Source: Candidatus Omnitrophota bacterium (GTDB lineage: Bacteria; Omnitrophota; Gorgyraeia; 2-01-FULL-45-10). Taken from it: a stretch of DNA of 37,960 bases. The position numbers were made by a program, and so were the translations under genes. Every line of letters starts with the position of its first letter. Within the stretch, counting starts at the first letter, position 1. Positions 22,549 to 31,489 of this stretch are shown piece after piece. The notes beneath the pieces were generated by a model, which was given only the letters and a program-made list of their open reading frames with translations, was not told where the DNA came from and searched no databases. The stretch lies in assembly GCA_903843285.1 (NCBI GenBank), contig CAIMPC010000053.1, positions 1 through 37,960 on the forward strand, written 5' to 3'.

Positions 22549-23638
22549 AGTTGCGTTTATTGATAAGATATATTCCCCAGGCGGCGAATCCTACATTGCC
22601 AAGCCATGCGGCTACGATGGGAGGAAGAAGCCCCGCTTTACCGAAGGCGAGAAATATCGCTATAGAGGCGTAGTATAATAAGCCTATAGTTATGCTCATG
22701 CCTATACCCATAAGAACCCCGCCCCTGGTATTTACAATGGCCAGCGGTGCCCCTATCAGGATTATTACCAGGCTTATGAATGGAAAAGCCACCTTATAGT
22801 GCAGGTCTACCAGAAGTCCCCTGATTAACCGCGAACCCGCGTTCTGAAAATTATTTATATAATTCTTCAATTCATTATAGCTCATGTAATCGGCGCGCCA
22901 TTCATTACTTGCGAAGTCGCTCGGCCTCTCTTTAATGGGTATAATTTTCTCCTCGAAGAATTCGGGTTCCTTAAGTATCCTGCCGGAGTTATCTATGGTA
23001 TAAATAATAACTTTGTTGAATTTCCAGCCGTCGCTTGTCCACGAGCCGCTCTGGGCGGTAATCTTTGAGGTCAGATTCTCATTATTGTCATGTTTATGTA
23101 TTATTATGTCCGCCAGGGTCTTGGCCTCGGTGTCATAATTGCGGGCGAATATTATGCGGTTGCCCACCCCATATATGGCGATGTTTTTAACCACTCTGGC
23201 CTTATTCTCTTTTGCTTTATGGCTCTCCAGTTCTTCGCGCCTGATATAGTTTGCGGTTTTGGCGCATATCGGATTTATTTTATCGCTTACCAGGAAAACA
23301 AAACAACTTATAAGAAACCCCAGAGCCAACAAAGGCGTGAGTATTCGCCATAGGCTTATTCCGCTGGACTTCATAGCGGTGATCTCACTGTTCTTATTGA
23401 GATTGCTCAGTAGATATATTGCGGACAGGAGCGCGGCCATGGGGGCAACCTGTAAAAATATTGTGGGAGAATAGTAGAAATAGAAGGCCGCAATCGATGT
23501 TAGCGGTATCTTAAATTTGATTATTTCATCGATAAACGAGAATATGTCGATGACGATGGCCATGACTATGAATAGTATCATGCACCATGAAAAGCTTGCG
23601 AAAAAACTTTTCGCCATATACCTGTCGATTATCTTCAT
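22547..23638 (-). CDS. lptG: LPS export permease, LptF/LptG (YjgP/YjgQ) family
   Basis: A 363-residue inner-membrane protein with three N-terminal helices, a periplasmic jellyroll-like middle (about residues 130-260) and three C-terminal helices, the standard LptF/G layout. It begins MKIIDRYMAKSFFASF, typical of the family. LptF/G with LptB extract lipopolysaccharide from the inner membrane, so this supports a two-membrane cell. The start overlaps the comF stop by one base (TAATG) with AAGAGGT upstream. Whether it is F or G cannot be decided from one copy. Confidence 0.88.
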   Translation of the reverse strand: MKIIDRYMAKSFFASFSWCMILFIVMAIVIDIFSFIDEIIKFKIPLTSIAAFYFYYSPTIFLQVAPMAALLSAIYLLSNLNKNSEITAMKSSGISLWRILTPLLALGFLISCFVFLVSDKINPICAKTANYIRREELESHKAKENKARVVKNIAIYGVGNRIIFARNYDTEAKTLADIIIHKHDNNENLTSKITAQSGSWTSDGWKFNKVIIYTIDNSGRILKEPEFFEEKIIPIKERPSDFASNEWRADYMSYNELKNYINNFQNAGSRLIRGLLVDLHYKVAFPFISLVIILIGAPLAIVNTRGGVLMGIGMSITIGLLYYASIAIFLAFGKAGLLPPIVAAWLGNVGFAAWGIYLINKRN

Positions 23639-24366
23639 TAGTTACCTCTTGCCAATGTAAGGCACCGCACCTGTTTTGCGCCTCCGCGCATAATAGCGCG
23701 GCTCGAATCGTTAAGGGTAGCACCTGTGGTCATCACATCATCTATTATAAGCATATCCATATCTTTTACAATGTTTTCCATACCATGTTTTATGGCGAAT
23801 GCGTCTTTAACATTGGCCAATCGTTCTTGTCTCGATAACTCATTTTGATTCTTCGTCTGAACTCTCTTTTCAAGGCATCCTTTAACCGGAATTCCGAACA
23901 CCCTGCCGATGGCTGAAGCCAATAATTCAGATTGATTAAATGTGCGCTCAAGCTCTCGCTTTTTATGGAGGGGTACGAAAGTGATTATATCCACGTTATC
24001 TGTTATCTCGTGGTTATCGGCAATATAATCTATCATTATCTTCTCGAAGACTTTCGATAATCCGCGCTTATTATTATATTTAAACTTGTGTATGAGCTCT
24101 TTTAATGGATCTTCGTACAGGCACGCGGAGTATGCCGAGCTGAAGGAGGGGCGCATCTTCAGGCATTCAGGACATAAGGCCTGAGCTTTCTGCACAGATC
24201 GTCCGCATCGGCGGCAATATGGGCGCGGGTTGCGTTTTATGTGAGCTATGCATGCCTGGCACGCCTGCGCCTCATCCGTAGCTTTAAGGCTCTTACCGCA
24301 TGATGCGCAGTGCGGAGGGTAGATAAGATTAAGGAAACTGTTAATGAGCCGGGATGCCGTATTCAT
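23638..24366 (-). CDS. comF: ComF-family phosphoribosyltransferase-like protein
   Basis: A 242-residue double-zinc-finger/phosphoribosyltransferase protein of the ComFC family, linked to DNA uptake in competent bacteria. Zinc-type cysteines lie in CASCG, CQAC, CRRCG and CPEC in the first 65 residues; the PRPP-binding motif is LIIDDVMTTGATL. It precedes lptG with a one-base overlap. The promoter's -10 is only six bases from the ATG and no ribosome-binding site is visible, so the mRNA may be leaderless. Confidence 0.88.
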   Translation of the reverse strand: MNTASRLINSFLNLIYPPHCASCGKSLKATDEAQACQACIAHIKRNPRPYCRRCGRSVQKAQALCPECLKMRPSFSSAYSACLYEDPLKELIHKFKYNNKRGLSKVFEKIMIDYIADNHEITDNVDIITFVPLHKKRELERTFNQSELLASAIGRVFGIPVKGCLEKRVQTKNQNELSRQERLANVKDAFAIKHGMENIVKDMDMLIIDDVMTTGATLNDSSRAIMRGGAKQVRCLTLARGN

Positions 24367-24372
24367 GAAATT

Positions 24373-24402
24373 ATCATATCACGCCCCTCCGAGAATTGTC
24401 AA
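24373..24402 (-). promoter_or_regulatory. comF promoter, apparently leaderless
   Basis: On the minus strand: TTGACA (24397-24402), 18 bp, TATGAT (24373-24378), then six bases to the ATG (24366). The only G-rich stretch (GGAGGGG) lies between -35 and -10 and so cannot be in the mRNA. Confidence 0.6.
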
Positions 24403-24426
24403 ATATGACAAGGTTCACTATTTTCA

Positions 24427-24455
24427 TTGACCTAATCAGCGCTATTATATATATT
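24427..24455 (+). promoter_or_regulatory. malQ operon promoter
   Basis: TTGACC (24427-24432), 17 bp, TATATT (24450-24455); the mRNA would start about 20 bp before malQ and include its GGGGAGGA ribosome-binding site. It is back to back with the comF promoter. Confidence 0.65.
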
Positions 24456-24481
24456 AATATTATGTTACTAAAGGGGAGGAT

Positions 24482-26332
24482 ATGGCTCAAGAAAAGATAG
24501 ATCTATTGAAGACGCTTTCGACCGATAAATGGAAGCGGATAGGCACTCATAGGCGCGCGGGTCTTCTGGCGCCGCTTTTCTCGGTGTACTCGAAGAATAG
24601 CGTCGGTATAGGCGATCTGGATGACATCAGGCTATTAGTGGATCTATGTGAGAAGACCGGGTGTTCGATCATCCAACTGCTTCCCATGAATGAGATTGGT
24701 TCCACGTTCTGCCCTTACGATGCCGTAAGCTCATTTGCGATTGAAAGCTCGTATGTTTCACTGAGATCCGTTCCCCATGATAATAAGCAGATAAAATCGA
24801 AGATAGATAAAATCAATAAAGAATTTCCAGCCGGAAGCGGCCATGTTGATTACGCGATAAAGGAAGAAAAGCGGCAGGTGTTATGGGATATATTTATTCA
24901 TACCGCGCCCAAAGACCCTAAGCTTAATAAATTTATAGAGTCGAATAAATACTGGCTGAATGATTATGCATTATATAAGGCGCTGAAGAGCCATAATGCG
25001 GGTAAACCCTGGTATGATTGGAGCGAAGGATATGCGTATCGAGACGAAGATGCTCTTTCAATGTTCGGGGATGAGCATGCAAAAGAGATTGCCTTCCAGA
25101 AGTGGGTTCAGTGGCTCCTGCATAAACAATTCACATCCGTAAAAGAATACGCCGGGTCGAAAGGCGTTCTGATAAAAGGGGACCTGCCCATATTAATATC
25201 CCGCGACAGCGCTGATGTGTGGTCTCATCCCGACTATTTTAAACTCGACTTTGCCGCAGGCGCGCCTCCGGATATGTATTGCTCGAAGGGCCAGAGATGG
25301 GGAATGCCCACATATGATTGGGATAAGATCGCCGGAGATGGTTATAAATATTTTAAAGAGAAACTTGGATACGCCGGTAATTATTATGATATACTTAGGA
25401 TCGATCATGTGGTGGGGCTGTTCCGAATATGGAGCATACCTTACAGCGATTCCATTGAAAATGAAGGAATGAACGGCTCGTTCGATCCTGCAGATGAGAA
25501 GATCTGGGGCGATCACGGCAGAGAGATATTATCGGTCATATCGGAAAATACCGATATGCTTTTATGCGCCGAAGATCTCGGGGTAATACCTAAAGCGTGC
25601 CCGGAGATGTTAAAGGAATTTGGCATTCCGGGTAACGAGGTCCAGAGATGGGTGAAGGACTGGTCGGTGACGCACGATTTTCTGGCGCCCGGTAAGTACC
25701 GCGCCATATCGGTGGCGATGCTATCGACGCATGATACTACGAACTGGGCAGCCTGGTGGGAGAATGAAGCGGGCACGGTTGACGAAGCGTTATTTATCAG
25801 AAAGTGCCGTGAGCGCGGGATAGATTTCGAATCCATTAAGGATCTCCTGTTTGATCCTAAAAAATCCAGGCGCGGAAGATTACGCTGGAAGGATTCGGTA
25901 GGCAGTAGAGAGATATACACAGAAATATTGGGTAAGCGCGAAGAAGAGCTTATGGACTTTCTGGATATGTACGAAAATACTTACCACGAGAAAGAGAAGC
26001 TATGGGCGCAGTTTAAACTTAAAGGCGCTATGTCAGAGAAGCACGATCCCAAAATAGCTCGTTCTGCTCTGGATGTGACGCTCTCATCGCGCGCAATATT
26101 TTCGATAGAACTACTGGTGGATTATCTGTATCTTACAGACTTGTTTAAGGCGGATCCTTATCAGTACAGGATAAATACCCCGGGTACTATATCGAGGGCG
26201 AATTGGTCTCTTACGATGCCTATTTCACTCGAAGGCCTTTTGGAAGATAAGGTATGTAAGGATATAAAGGACCTTGTAGTAAAATCCGGCAGGACCAGGC
26301 TTAGCCCCGCACCCAGAATGACAAATGAATAG
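24482..26332 (+). CDS. malQ: 4-alpha-glucanotransferase (amylomaltase, GH77)
   Basis: A 616-residue GH77 enzyme that moves glucan chains between maltodextrins, used in glycogen or maltose turnover in the cytoplasm. GH77 landmarks in order: SVGIGDLDD, IIQLLPMNEIG, IKGDLPI, GAPPDMYCSKGQRWG, LRIDHVVGLFRIW (nucleophile Asp), CAEDLGVIP (acid/base Glu) and LSTHDTTNW (third carboxylate). It ends with a short odd tail, LSPAPRMTNE, whose DNA (ending in CAGAATGACAAATGA) resembles the right edge of the repeat in the Ehr small-subunit gene, so the original stop may have been displaced. Confidence 0.93.
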   Translation: MAQEKIDLLKTLSTDKWKRIGTHRRAGLLAPLFSVYSKNSVGIGDLDDIRLLVDLCEKTGCSIIQLLPMNEIGSTFCPYDAVSSFAIESSYVSLRSVPHDNKQIKSKIDKINKEFPAGSGHVDYAIKEEKRQVLWDIFIHTAPKDPKLNKFIESNKYWLNDYALYKALKSHNAGKPWYDWSEGYAYRDEDALSMFGDEHAKEIAFQKWVQWLLHKQFTSVKEYAGSKGVLIKGDLPILISRDSADVWSHPDYFKLDFAAGAPPDMYCSKGQRWGMPTYDWDKIAGDGYKYFKEKLGYAGNYYDILRIDHVVGLFRIWSIPYSDSIENEGMNGSFDPADEKIWGDHGREILSVISENTDMLLCAEDLGVIPKACPEMLKEFGIPGNEVQRWVKDWSVTHDFLAPGKYRAISVAMLSTHDTTNWAAWWENEAGTVDEALFIRKCRERGIDFESIKDLLFDPKKSRRGRLRWKDSVGSREIYTEILGKREEELMDFLDMYENTYHEKEKLWAQFKLKGAMSEKHDPKIARSALDVTLSSRAIFSIELLVDYLYLTDLFKADPYQYRINTPGTISRANWSLTMPISLEGLLEDKVCKDIKDLVVKSGRTRLSPAPRMTNE

Positions 26333-26358
26333 AATTTTAAGGAGATAACAGAAATAAT

Positions 26359-27021
26359 ATGCCAGATAAAAAGACGAAAAAACAGGTAATGTTCTTAGAT
26401 TTTGACAATACTATAACCAATTTCGATATTCTGGATGATATGCTGGAGCGCTTCTCGGCAAATGACGAATGGATTAAACTTGAGGATAAATGGAAGAATG
26501 GCGAGATAGGCTCCAGGCAGTGCCTCGATGGCCAGATGCGGGGAATTAAAATAACCCGCAATAGGCTTAATAAATATCTTAAAACAATAAAGCTCGATCC
26601 TAATTTTAAGAAATTGCTGAAATTCTGCGATGCCAATGATATTAAAAAGATTATATTAAGTGATAATTTTGGTTATATTCTTAAAGGAATTCTTAAAAAT
26701 AACGGAATCGATGGCCTGGATGTTTATTGTAACTCATTAAAGATCACTAAAGATTCTCTCGAGCCGAGTTTTCCGTACACAGACATGAAGTGCGGCAGCT
26801 GTGCACATTGTAAGACCAAGAATTTACTGGCTAACACGCCATCCGGCTATGAGTCGATATATATAGGAGACGGCTTATCTGACGTTTGCCCTTCGAAGGA
26901 AGCAGATCTGGTATTTGCCAAGAGCGCTCTTATGAAAAACCTGAAGGCGGATAAAGTGCCGTATGTTTCATTCGATGATCTCGGTGATGTTTATGAGTAT
27001 CTCAAAAGGAGAAAGGCATGA
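26359..27021 (+). CDS. HAD-family phosphatase (MtnX/phosphoserine phosphatase-like)
   Basis: A 220-residue HAD hydrolase. The nucleophile motif is FLDFDNTIT (D14, D16), motif II is ILSDNF, and motif III/IV is YIGDGLSDVCPSKEADLVFA. The cysteine cluster CGSCAHCK in the middle is shared with MtnX-type enolase-phosphatases and may bind a metal. The substrate is unknown; a phosphorylated amino acid or sugar is plausible given the aminotransferase gene that overlaps its stop codon (ATGA). Confidence 0.82.
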   Translation: MPDKKTKKQVMFLDFDNTITNFDILDDMLERFSANDEWIKLEDKWKNGEIGSRQCLDGQMRGIKITRNRLNKYLKTIKLDPNFKKLLKFCDANDIKKIILSDNFGYILKGILKNNGIDGLDVYCNSLKITKDSLEPSFPYTDMKCGSCAHCKTKNLLANTPSGYESIYIGDGLSDVCPSKEADLVFAKSALMKNLKADKVPYVSFDDLGDVYEYLKRRKA

Positions 27022-28451
27022 GTCAAAATAAGATGGAGATCACAAAGAGGCCTGAATCGAAAGCAACTTCCAGCGGTATGAGTTGGGACGAATTACTTAA
27101 GCTCGAAGAGAAATACTGCTCCTGGGGAGACACCGTACATTATGTGCCGCACCCGAACATATTTAAGAGCTGTAAAGGATCATACCTTTACGATATAGAA
27201 GGAGTTGAGTTTCTGGATCTGCAGATGTTGTACTCGGCGGTAAATTTCGGGTATAGAAATGAACGTCTTGACGCTGCACTGAAGCGGCAGATAGATATCC
27301 TGCCTCACCTGGCGTGCCAGTATCTGCATGAGGAAAAGATCCTGCTCGCCGCCAAACTGGCGCAAAGAGCTCAGGCGACATTCGAAGAGGCCGGGCGGAT
27401 ACATTTCAACGTCGGCGGCGCATCCGCTGTAGAGGATTCGCTTAAGATCGTTCGTAATCATACAGGTAAGAGCCTTATGTTCGCTTTTATGGGCGGTTAT
27501 CACGGTAGAACCTTAGGCGCATCAGCCATAACTTCAAGCTACCGCTACAGGGAAAAATATGGACATTTTGGCGACAGGGCGATGTTTATACCATACCCCT
27601 ATTGTTTCAGGTGCCCTTATGAGAAAAAGAAAGACTCTTGCGGGATGTTCTGCCTTAAGCAGTTCGAGAAGCTCTTCGAGACCGAATACTACGGGGTAAT
27701 AAATAATAAGAACAATAACTGTGAGTTTGCCGCTTTCTACGCCGAGGCTGTGCAAGGCACCGGCGGGTATGTGGTGCCGCCTGCGGAATATTTCTCCGGG
27801 CTTAAGAAGATACTAGATAGCCATAACATCATGTTTGTAGATGATGAGATACAGATGGGTTTCTTCAGGACCGGAAAATTTTGGTCCATTGAGCATTTTG
27901 GTATAACGCCGGACATTATAGTGTTTGGGAAGGCAATGACGAACGGCCTTAACCCGATCTCCTGCATTTGGGCGAAAGAGAAGCTAATCAATCCTAAGGT
28001 GTTTGGGCCCGGTTCCACGCATGCGACCTTTTCATCAAATCCACAAGGGACCGCCGCGAGTCTCGAAGTCATGAAACTTATCGAGGAGTCGGATTTTGCT
28101 ACGTCAGTACCCAAAAAAGGAAAGTATTTTCTCTCCAGGCTTAAAGATTTGCGAAAAAAATATAAGCAGATAGGTGATGTGGACGGCCTCGGCCTTGCGC
28201 TCAGGATGGAGATGTGCGAGAAGGACGGCTTCACTCCCAGTAAGAAGCTTGCCGACAGGATAGAAGAGATCGGCCTGGAAGGAAAATTATCGGCCGGCGG
28301 GAAGAGGCGCGGGCTGATCCTCGATATAGGCGGATATTATAAGAACGTCTTTACTCTGGCACCGTCGCTTTATATCACGGAGAAGGAGATGGATCTAGGG
28401 ATGGACCTATTTGAGGAAGCTCTTAAGAGAGCCCTTAAGGAGTTGGCATAA
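27018..28451 (+). CDS. Class III PLP-dependent aminotransferase
   Basis: A 477-residue fold-type I aminotransferase. The PLP lysine is K305 in FGKAMTNG; DDEIQMGFFRTG holds the cofactor-binding aspartate; FNVGGASAVEDSLKI is the phosphate-binding area. A cysteine-rich insert, YCFRCPYEKKKDSCGMFC, at about residues 195-212 is found in some diaminobutyrate- and 4-aminobutyrate-type members. The substrate cannot be fixed. It lies between the phosphatase and a ligase gene, as part of a probable small pathway. Confidence 0.88.
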   Translation: MSQNKMEITKRPESKATSSGMSWDELLKLEEKYCSWGDTVHYVPHPNIFKSCKGSYLYDIEGVEFLDLQMLYSAVNFGYRNERLDAALKRQIDILPHLACQYLHEEKILLAAKLAQRAQATFEEAGRIHFNVGGASAVEDSLKIVRNHTGKSLMFAFMGGYHGRTLGASAITSSYRYREKYGHFGDRAMFIPYPYCFRCPYEKKKDSCGMFCLKQFEKLFETEYYGVINNKNNNCEFAAFYAEAVQGTGGYVVPPAEYFSGLKKILDSHNIMFVDDEIQMGFFRTGKFWSIEHFGITPDIIVFGKAMTNGLNPISCIWAKEKLINPKVFGPGSTHATFSSNPQGTAASLEVMKLIEESDFATSVPKKGKYFLSRLKDLRKKYKQIGDVDGLGLALRMEMCEKDGFTPSKKLADRIEEIGLEGKLSAGGKRRGLILDIGGYYKNVFTLAPSLYITEKEMDLGMDLFEEALKRALKELA

Positions 28452-28455
28452 CCTT

Positions 28456-29763
28456 ATGCTGGCAAACTTCATAGACTTGTTCGTCTCAAAGGCCGGCCCT
28501 GGAGCGCTCGCTTTCCTTGCGGATAAGATGCCGCGGTACGTTTTAGAGTGGAATGCCGAAGATGCATTCCGTCAGACGGTAAGGTACGCTTATAAATATT
28601 CCAAATTTTATAAACGTAGATTTGACGAACTCAATATAGATGTCAGAAAAATAAGGAGGCCCTCGGACCTTAAAGACTTTTATACGATGCCCTTGGATAT
28701 AATAGAGCATGCCGAGGATTTTATCTGCAGCGCGCCAAATATGGTCTTCGAGTCGTCCGGCACGACGGGCAGGAACAAACGTGTATATGCGTCCATGGAG
28801 GAGCTCGACAGGATCGGTAAATTCAATGCTGCCAGCATGTTATACGGCGGGATAGCGAAGACGGACAGGCTGGTCAACGCGTTCGATTTCAACATCTGGA
28901 TACCGGGCATGATTACCCAAAAGACACTCGAGCAATCCGGGATGTTCGGTATGGCGGCCGGCAAAGTCGATCCCATGGAGGTCTATTCCAGGATCCCCAT
29001 CTATAAATTTAATATTGTTATGGGCGAACCTACCTGGCTGATAAAACTGACTGAGTTAGCAGAGAAGCATGGCTCGTACCCGCTAAAATTTATTATAGGC
29101 GGCGCGGAACGTATGCCTGATGCGGCCAGATCGTGGATGAGTAAGGTATGGCAGGGCGCCCAAATAAGGATGGTTTATGCATCAGTGGAGAGCACCGGAA
29201 CGATAGCGTACGAGGCCTTCAACGAGTGTGAGGGCTACCATATCGATGAGACTAATTTCATAGTTGAGATCGTCGATGCCGGTGAGGATGGATACGGAGA
29301 GGTTGTATTCACTACGCTATCGCGCCGCACGATGCCGCTCATCCGGTATAAGAACAGGGATATCAGTAAGATAACGGACGTGAAGTGCAATTGCGGTCTT
29401 CCGTATAAACGTCTTGCAAAGATACGCGGCAGAGCCGACGAGCTTGTCGTCGCATCGGGTGGAAATCTCTATCCACTGATGTTTGAAAATATTTTTAAGG
29501 ATATCGACGGAATAGCCAGCGACTGGCAGATAATATTCAGACTTCGGGGAATAAGAGAGGTCATGGAAATTAATCTGGAGGTACGCGAAGGTGTTTTGGG
29601 CGATGTTATTAAAAAGAAAGTGTTCGCTAACATAAAATCGAGATATCCGGACCTGTGGAAGAATATGGAGATTGCCATATTTGAAACCGATTTCGTATTT
29701 CACGTGCCGGGGACCTTGCGATCTGACAGAAAACTCCTCAGGCTCATAGACAAGCGTAGTTAA
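28456..29763 (+). CDS. CapK/PaaK-like AMP-forming ligase
   Basis: A 435-residue adenylate-forming enzyme related to phenylacetate-CoA ligase and CapK. The ATP loop is FESSGTTGRNKRV, the adenine pocket is near VYASVES, PLIRYKNRD replaces the usual PLIRYRTGD, and RGRADELVVASGGNLYP begins the C-terminal lid; a lysine in SDRKLLRLID is the likely catalytic one. RNK in place of xPK and RD in place of GD are small departures. ATG 28456 (4 bp after the aminotransferase) is preferred over the overlapping longer frame. It could activate the acid made or used by the neighbouring enzymes. Confidence 0.82.
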   Translation: MLANFIDLFVSKAGPGALAFLADKMPRYVLEWNAEDAFRQTVRYAYKYSKFYKRRFDELNIDVRKIRRPSDLKDFYTMPLDIIEHAEDFICSAPNMVFESSGTTGRNKRVYASMEELDRIGKFNAASMLYGGIAKTDRLVNAFDFNIWIPGMITQKTLEQSGMFGMAAGKVDPMEVYSRIPIYKFNIVMGEPTWLIKLTELAEKHGSYPLKFIIGGAERMPDAARSWMSKVWQGAQIRMVYASVESTGTIAYEAFNECEGYHIDETNFIVEIVDAGEDGYGEVVFTTLSRRTMPLIRYKNRDISKITDVKCNCGLPYKRLAKIRGRADELVVASGGNLYPLMFENIFKDIDGIASDWQIIFRLRGIREVMEINLEVREGVLGDVIKKKVFANIKSRYPDLWKNMEIAIFETDFVFHVPGTLRSDRKLLRLIDKRS

Positions 29764-29771
29764 ATAATGAC

Positions 29772-31328
29772 ATGGCGAAAAAACGGCAGACTTGGGGCAC
29801 AAGGCTGGGAATAATAATGGCGGTGGCGGGCAGCGCTGTCGGTCTCGGTAATTTTCTCAGGTTTCCCGTACAGGCGGCGTCGAACGGCGGCGGCGCGTTC
29901 ATGATACCGTACTTCGTTGCCTTGTTTCTATTGGGGTTACCGTTGATGTGGATCGAATGGACGTTGGGCCGTTATGGCGGCGGATTCGGACACGGTACTG
30001 CGCCAGGAATATTCCACACGATGTGGGAGAAGAATCGTTTTATTAAATATTTCGGTGTCATCGGGATATTCGGTCCCTTGGTTATATTCATTTACTACAC
30101 CTATATAGAATCATGGACCCTGGCGTACAGTTTTTTCGCAATCACAGGAAAGTACGTCGAGGCTGCTGCGGCACAGGGTGGTATGCAGTCCTTTCTGCAT
30201 AGTTTTCAGGGCCTCGAAAAGAACCGGTATTTTTCCAATCTTGTACCAGCCTATATATTCTTCATGGTAACCTTCCTGGCCAACATATGGGTCATATATT
30301 ATGGCATAAAGGGTGGTATTGAAAAGCTGTGCAATGTCGCCATGCCATTACTGTTCATATGCGGTTTTGTGGTTGCGGCCAGAGTTTTATCTCTGGGGAT
30401 TCCGGATATCTCTAAACCTTCGTGGAATCTCATCAATGGACTCGGATTTCTCTGGAACCCAGACTTCTCAGCGCTTAAAAGCGCTAAGGTATGGCTTGCC
30501 GCGTCGGGCCAGATACTTTTCACTCTCAGTGTAGGTATAGGAGTGATATTGACTTATGCGAGCTATCTCTCCAAGGGCGACGATGTTGTGCTGTCAGGCC
30601 TCTCGGCCGCGGGCATGAACGAGTTCGCCGAGGTTATCATTGGCGGCAGTATTGTAATTCCGGCCGCATTCGTCTTCTTTGGCCCTCAAAACATCCAAAC
30701 GATAGCTCGCGGCGGGGCATTTAACCTGGGGTTTGTAACAATGCCTTTAATCTTCCAGAAGGTTGCGTTCGGAGCCTTTTTTGGCGGCGCATGGTTCTTA
30801 CTGCTCTTTCTGTCAGGTATCACCTCATCTATATCGCTGGCCCAGCCGGCGGTAGCTTTTCTCGAGGATGAGTTCAATATAACAAGGCCTCGGGCCGTTA
30901 AGATATTCGGCGCCGTAACATTTGTGCTCTGCCAGCCGGCCATATTCTTATTGGGAAAAGGTGTTATTAATGAATTAGACTTCTGGGGAGGCACATTCTG
31001 CCTTGTTGTCTTCGCGACAGTTGAGATAATTCTATTCGCCTGGATATTCGGAATGGATAAGGCATGGAAAGAGATACATCACGGCGCTGATATGCGGATA
31101 CCGGGAATCTATAAATTCATAATTAAATATATAACGCCGCTCTTTCTCCTTTCGATATTGGGATTCTGGGCCTGGCAGGATGGTATTCCTACAATATTGA
31201 TGAAGAACGTAGCGGATTGTGACAAACCTTACGTCCTTGGGACGCGGGCCTTCCTCGTGGTCATATTTATCGGCCTTTCTGTGATGGTGAAGATAGTATG
31301 GGCGAAGAAGAGGAAGGCAAAGCGATGA
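29772..31328 (+). CDS. Na+-dependent transporter, NSS/SNF family
   Basis: A 518-residue sodium symporter with about twelve helices. The family signature AGSAVGLGNFLRFPVQA (Na+/substrate site of helix 1) is at residues 17-33, followed by GGGAFMIPYFVALFLLG. Members import amino acids or related amines; the exact substrate is not readable. It is followed, with an ATGA overlap, by a 34-codon gene that looks like the small accessory subunit of MetP-MetS-type systems. Its position after the aminotransferase and ligase genes suggests it supplies their substrate. Confidence 0.92.
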   Translation: MAKKRQTWGTRLGIIMAVAGSAVGLGNFLRFPVQAASNGGGAFMIPYFVALFLLGLPLMWIEWTLGRYGGGFGHGTAPGIFHTMWEKNRFIKYFGVIGIFGPLVIFIYYTYIESWTLAYSFFAITGKYVEAAAAQGGMQSFLHSFQGLEKNRYFSNLVPAYIFFMVTFLANIWVIYYGIKGGIEKLCNVAMPLLFICGFVVAARVLSLGIPDISKPSWNLINGLGFLWNPDFSALKSAKVWLAASGQILFTLSVGIGVILTYASYLSKGDDVVLSGLSAAGMNEFAEVIIGGSIVIPAAFVFFGPQNIQTIARGGAFNLGFVTMPLIFQKVAFGAFFGGAWFLLLFLSGITSSISLAQPAVAFLEDEFNITRPRAVKIFGAVTFVLCQPAIFLLGKGVINELDFWGGTFCLVVFATVEIILFAWIFGMDKAWKEIHHGADMRIPGIYKFIIKYITPLFLLSILGFWAWQDGIPTILMKNVADCDKPYVLGTRAFLVVIFIGLSVMVKIVWAKKRKAKR

Positions 31329-31429
31329 GGCTCTCGGGTTGGGCATTTCTCATTCTCTCGTGGGGGTTCATTATGCTATTGACAATATTCTGTTTCTACA
31401 GGATCCTCACGAAGAAGAAAGTCAGTTAG
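31325..31429 (+). CDS. Small NSS transporter subunit (MetS-like, 34 residues)
   Basis: ATG 31325 overlaps the transporter stop (ATGA). The product starts MRLSGWAFLILSWGFIML, forms one membrane helix and ends in the basic tail RILTKKKVS. Size, single helix, the WG pair in mid-helix and position match the MetS/AIMP small subunits needed by some NSS transporters. It is too short for ordinary gene calling. I see no other open frame here, and the coupled start argues strongly that it is translated. Confidence 0.75.
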   Translation: MRLSGWAFLILSWGFIMLLTIFCFYRILTKKKVS

Positions 31430-31489
31430 TGAGATTTTTCGGCTATAATCGATATTATTTACGGATGGGCGCATCGCGGGGACGGAGCC

